From positions 1-23,779 of the forward strand of contig DBEP01000059.1 of assembly GCA_002294045.1 (NCBI GenBank): a stretch of DNA of 23,779 nucleotides. Reading direction: 5' to 3'. Shown here piece by piece: positions 23,757 through 23,779 of the stretch; within the stretch, counting starts at the first letter, position 1; each line of letters starts with the position of its first letter. The DNA is from Lachnoclostridium sp. UBA903 (GTDB taxonomy: Bacteria > Bacillota > Clostridia > Lachnospirales > Lachnospiraceae). The translations under genes and the position numbers were made by a program. A model generated the notes under the pieces. It was not told the origin of the DNA. It did no database searches and worked only from the letters and a program-made list of their open reading frames with translations.

Positions 23757-23779
23757 GTATTATGTACAAGGCTTTATTA

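Overview
The window looks like a low-GC Gram-positive chromosome of the class Clostridia, probably Lachnospiraceae-like. Supporting signs are the AT-rich intergenic DNA, strong AGGAGG-type ribosome binding sites, a lipoprotein sugar-binding protein, a YesM/YesN-type two-component system and a PdaB-like polysaccharide deacetylase. No species can be named. Both ends look like contig ends: the left edge folds back on itself inside a CRISPR repeat, and the right edge cuts off a response regulator just before its phospho-acceptor Asp.

Region 1 (1-9003, minus strand) is a complete type I-B CRISPR-Cas locus. A promoter near 8976-9003 reads into cas6, cas8b (csh1), cas7 (csh2), cas5, a 265-bp gap, cas3, cas4, cas1 and cas2. 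A leader of about 150 bp with a recognisable promoter follows, then the leader-proximal end of an array on the same strand (two repeats and one spacer visible). cas6, cas8b, cas7 and cas5 are overlapping or tightly packed, so the Cascade genes are probably translationally coupled. All the family hallmarks I looked for in Cas1, Cas2, Cas3 and Cas4 are intact, so both adaptation and interference look functional. The cas5-cas3 gap is the odd part: it holds a 38-codon reading frame whose start lies in the loop of an inverted repeat.

Region 2 (9004-14953, plus strand) holds a membrane-anchored PdaB-like polysaccharide deacetylase followed by a 29-bp stem-loop. Next come two overlapping half-transporter genes that should form a heterodimeric ABC exporter. 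Last is a decayed HelD/UvrD-type helicase gene that has lost its P-loop region.

Region 3 (14954-23779, minus strand) is a sugar uptake and sensing cluster. A response regulator (5' end missing), a YesM-type histidine kinase and a membrane-tethered sugar-binding protein form one transcription unit that ends at a strong terminator (19311-19357). Just downstream lie an RbsA-type double ATPase, an RbsC-type permease and a lipoprotein binding protein. The layout resembles the known XylFII-LytS/YesN control of xylFGH in Clostridium: the tethered binding protein would pass extracellular sugar status to the kinase, and the AraC-type regulator would switch on the transporter. The sugar cannot be read from the sequence. 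The spaces between genes in this region are unusually rich in hairpins, probably to set different expression levels along the mRNA.
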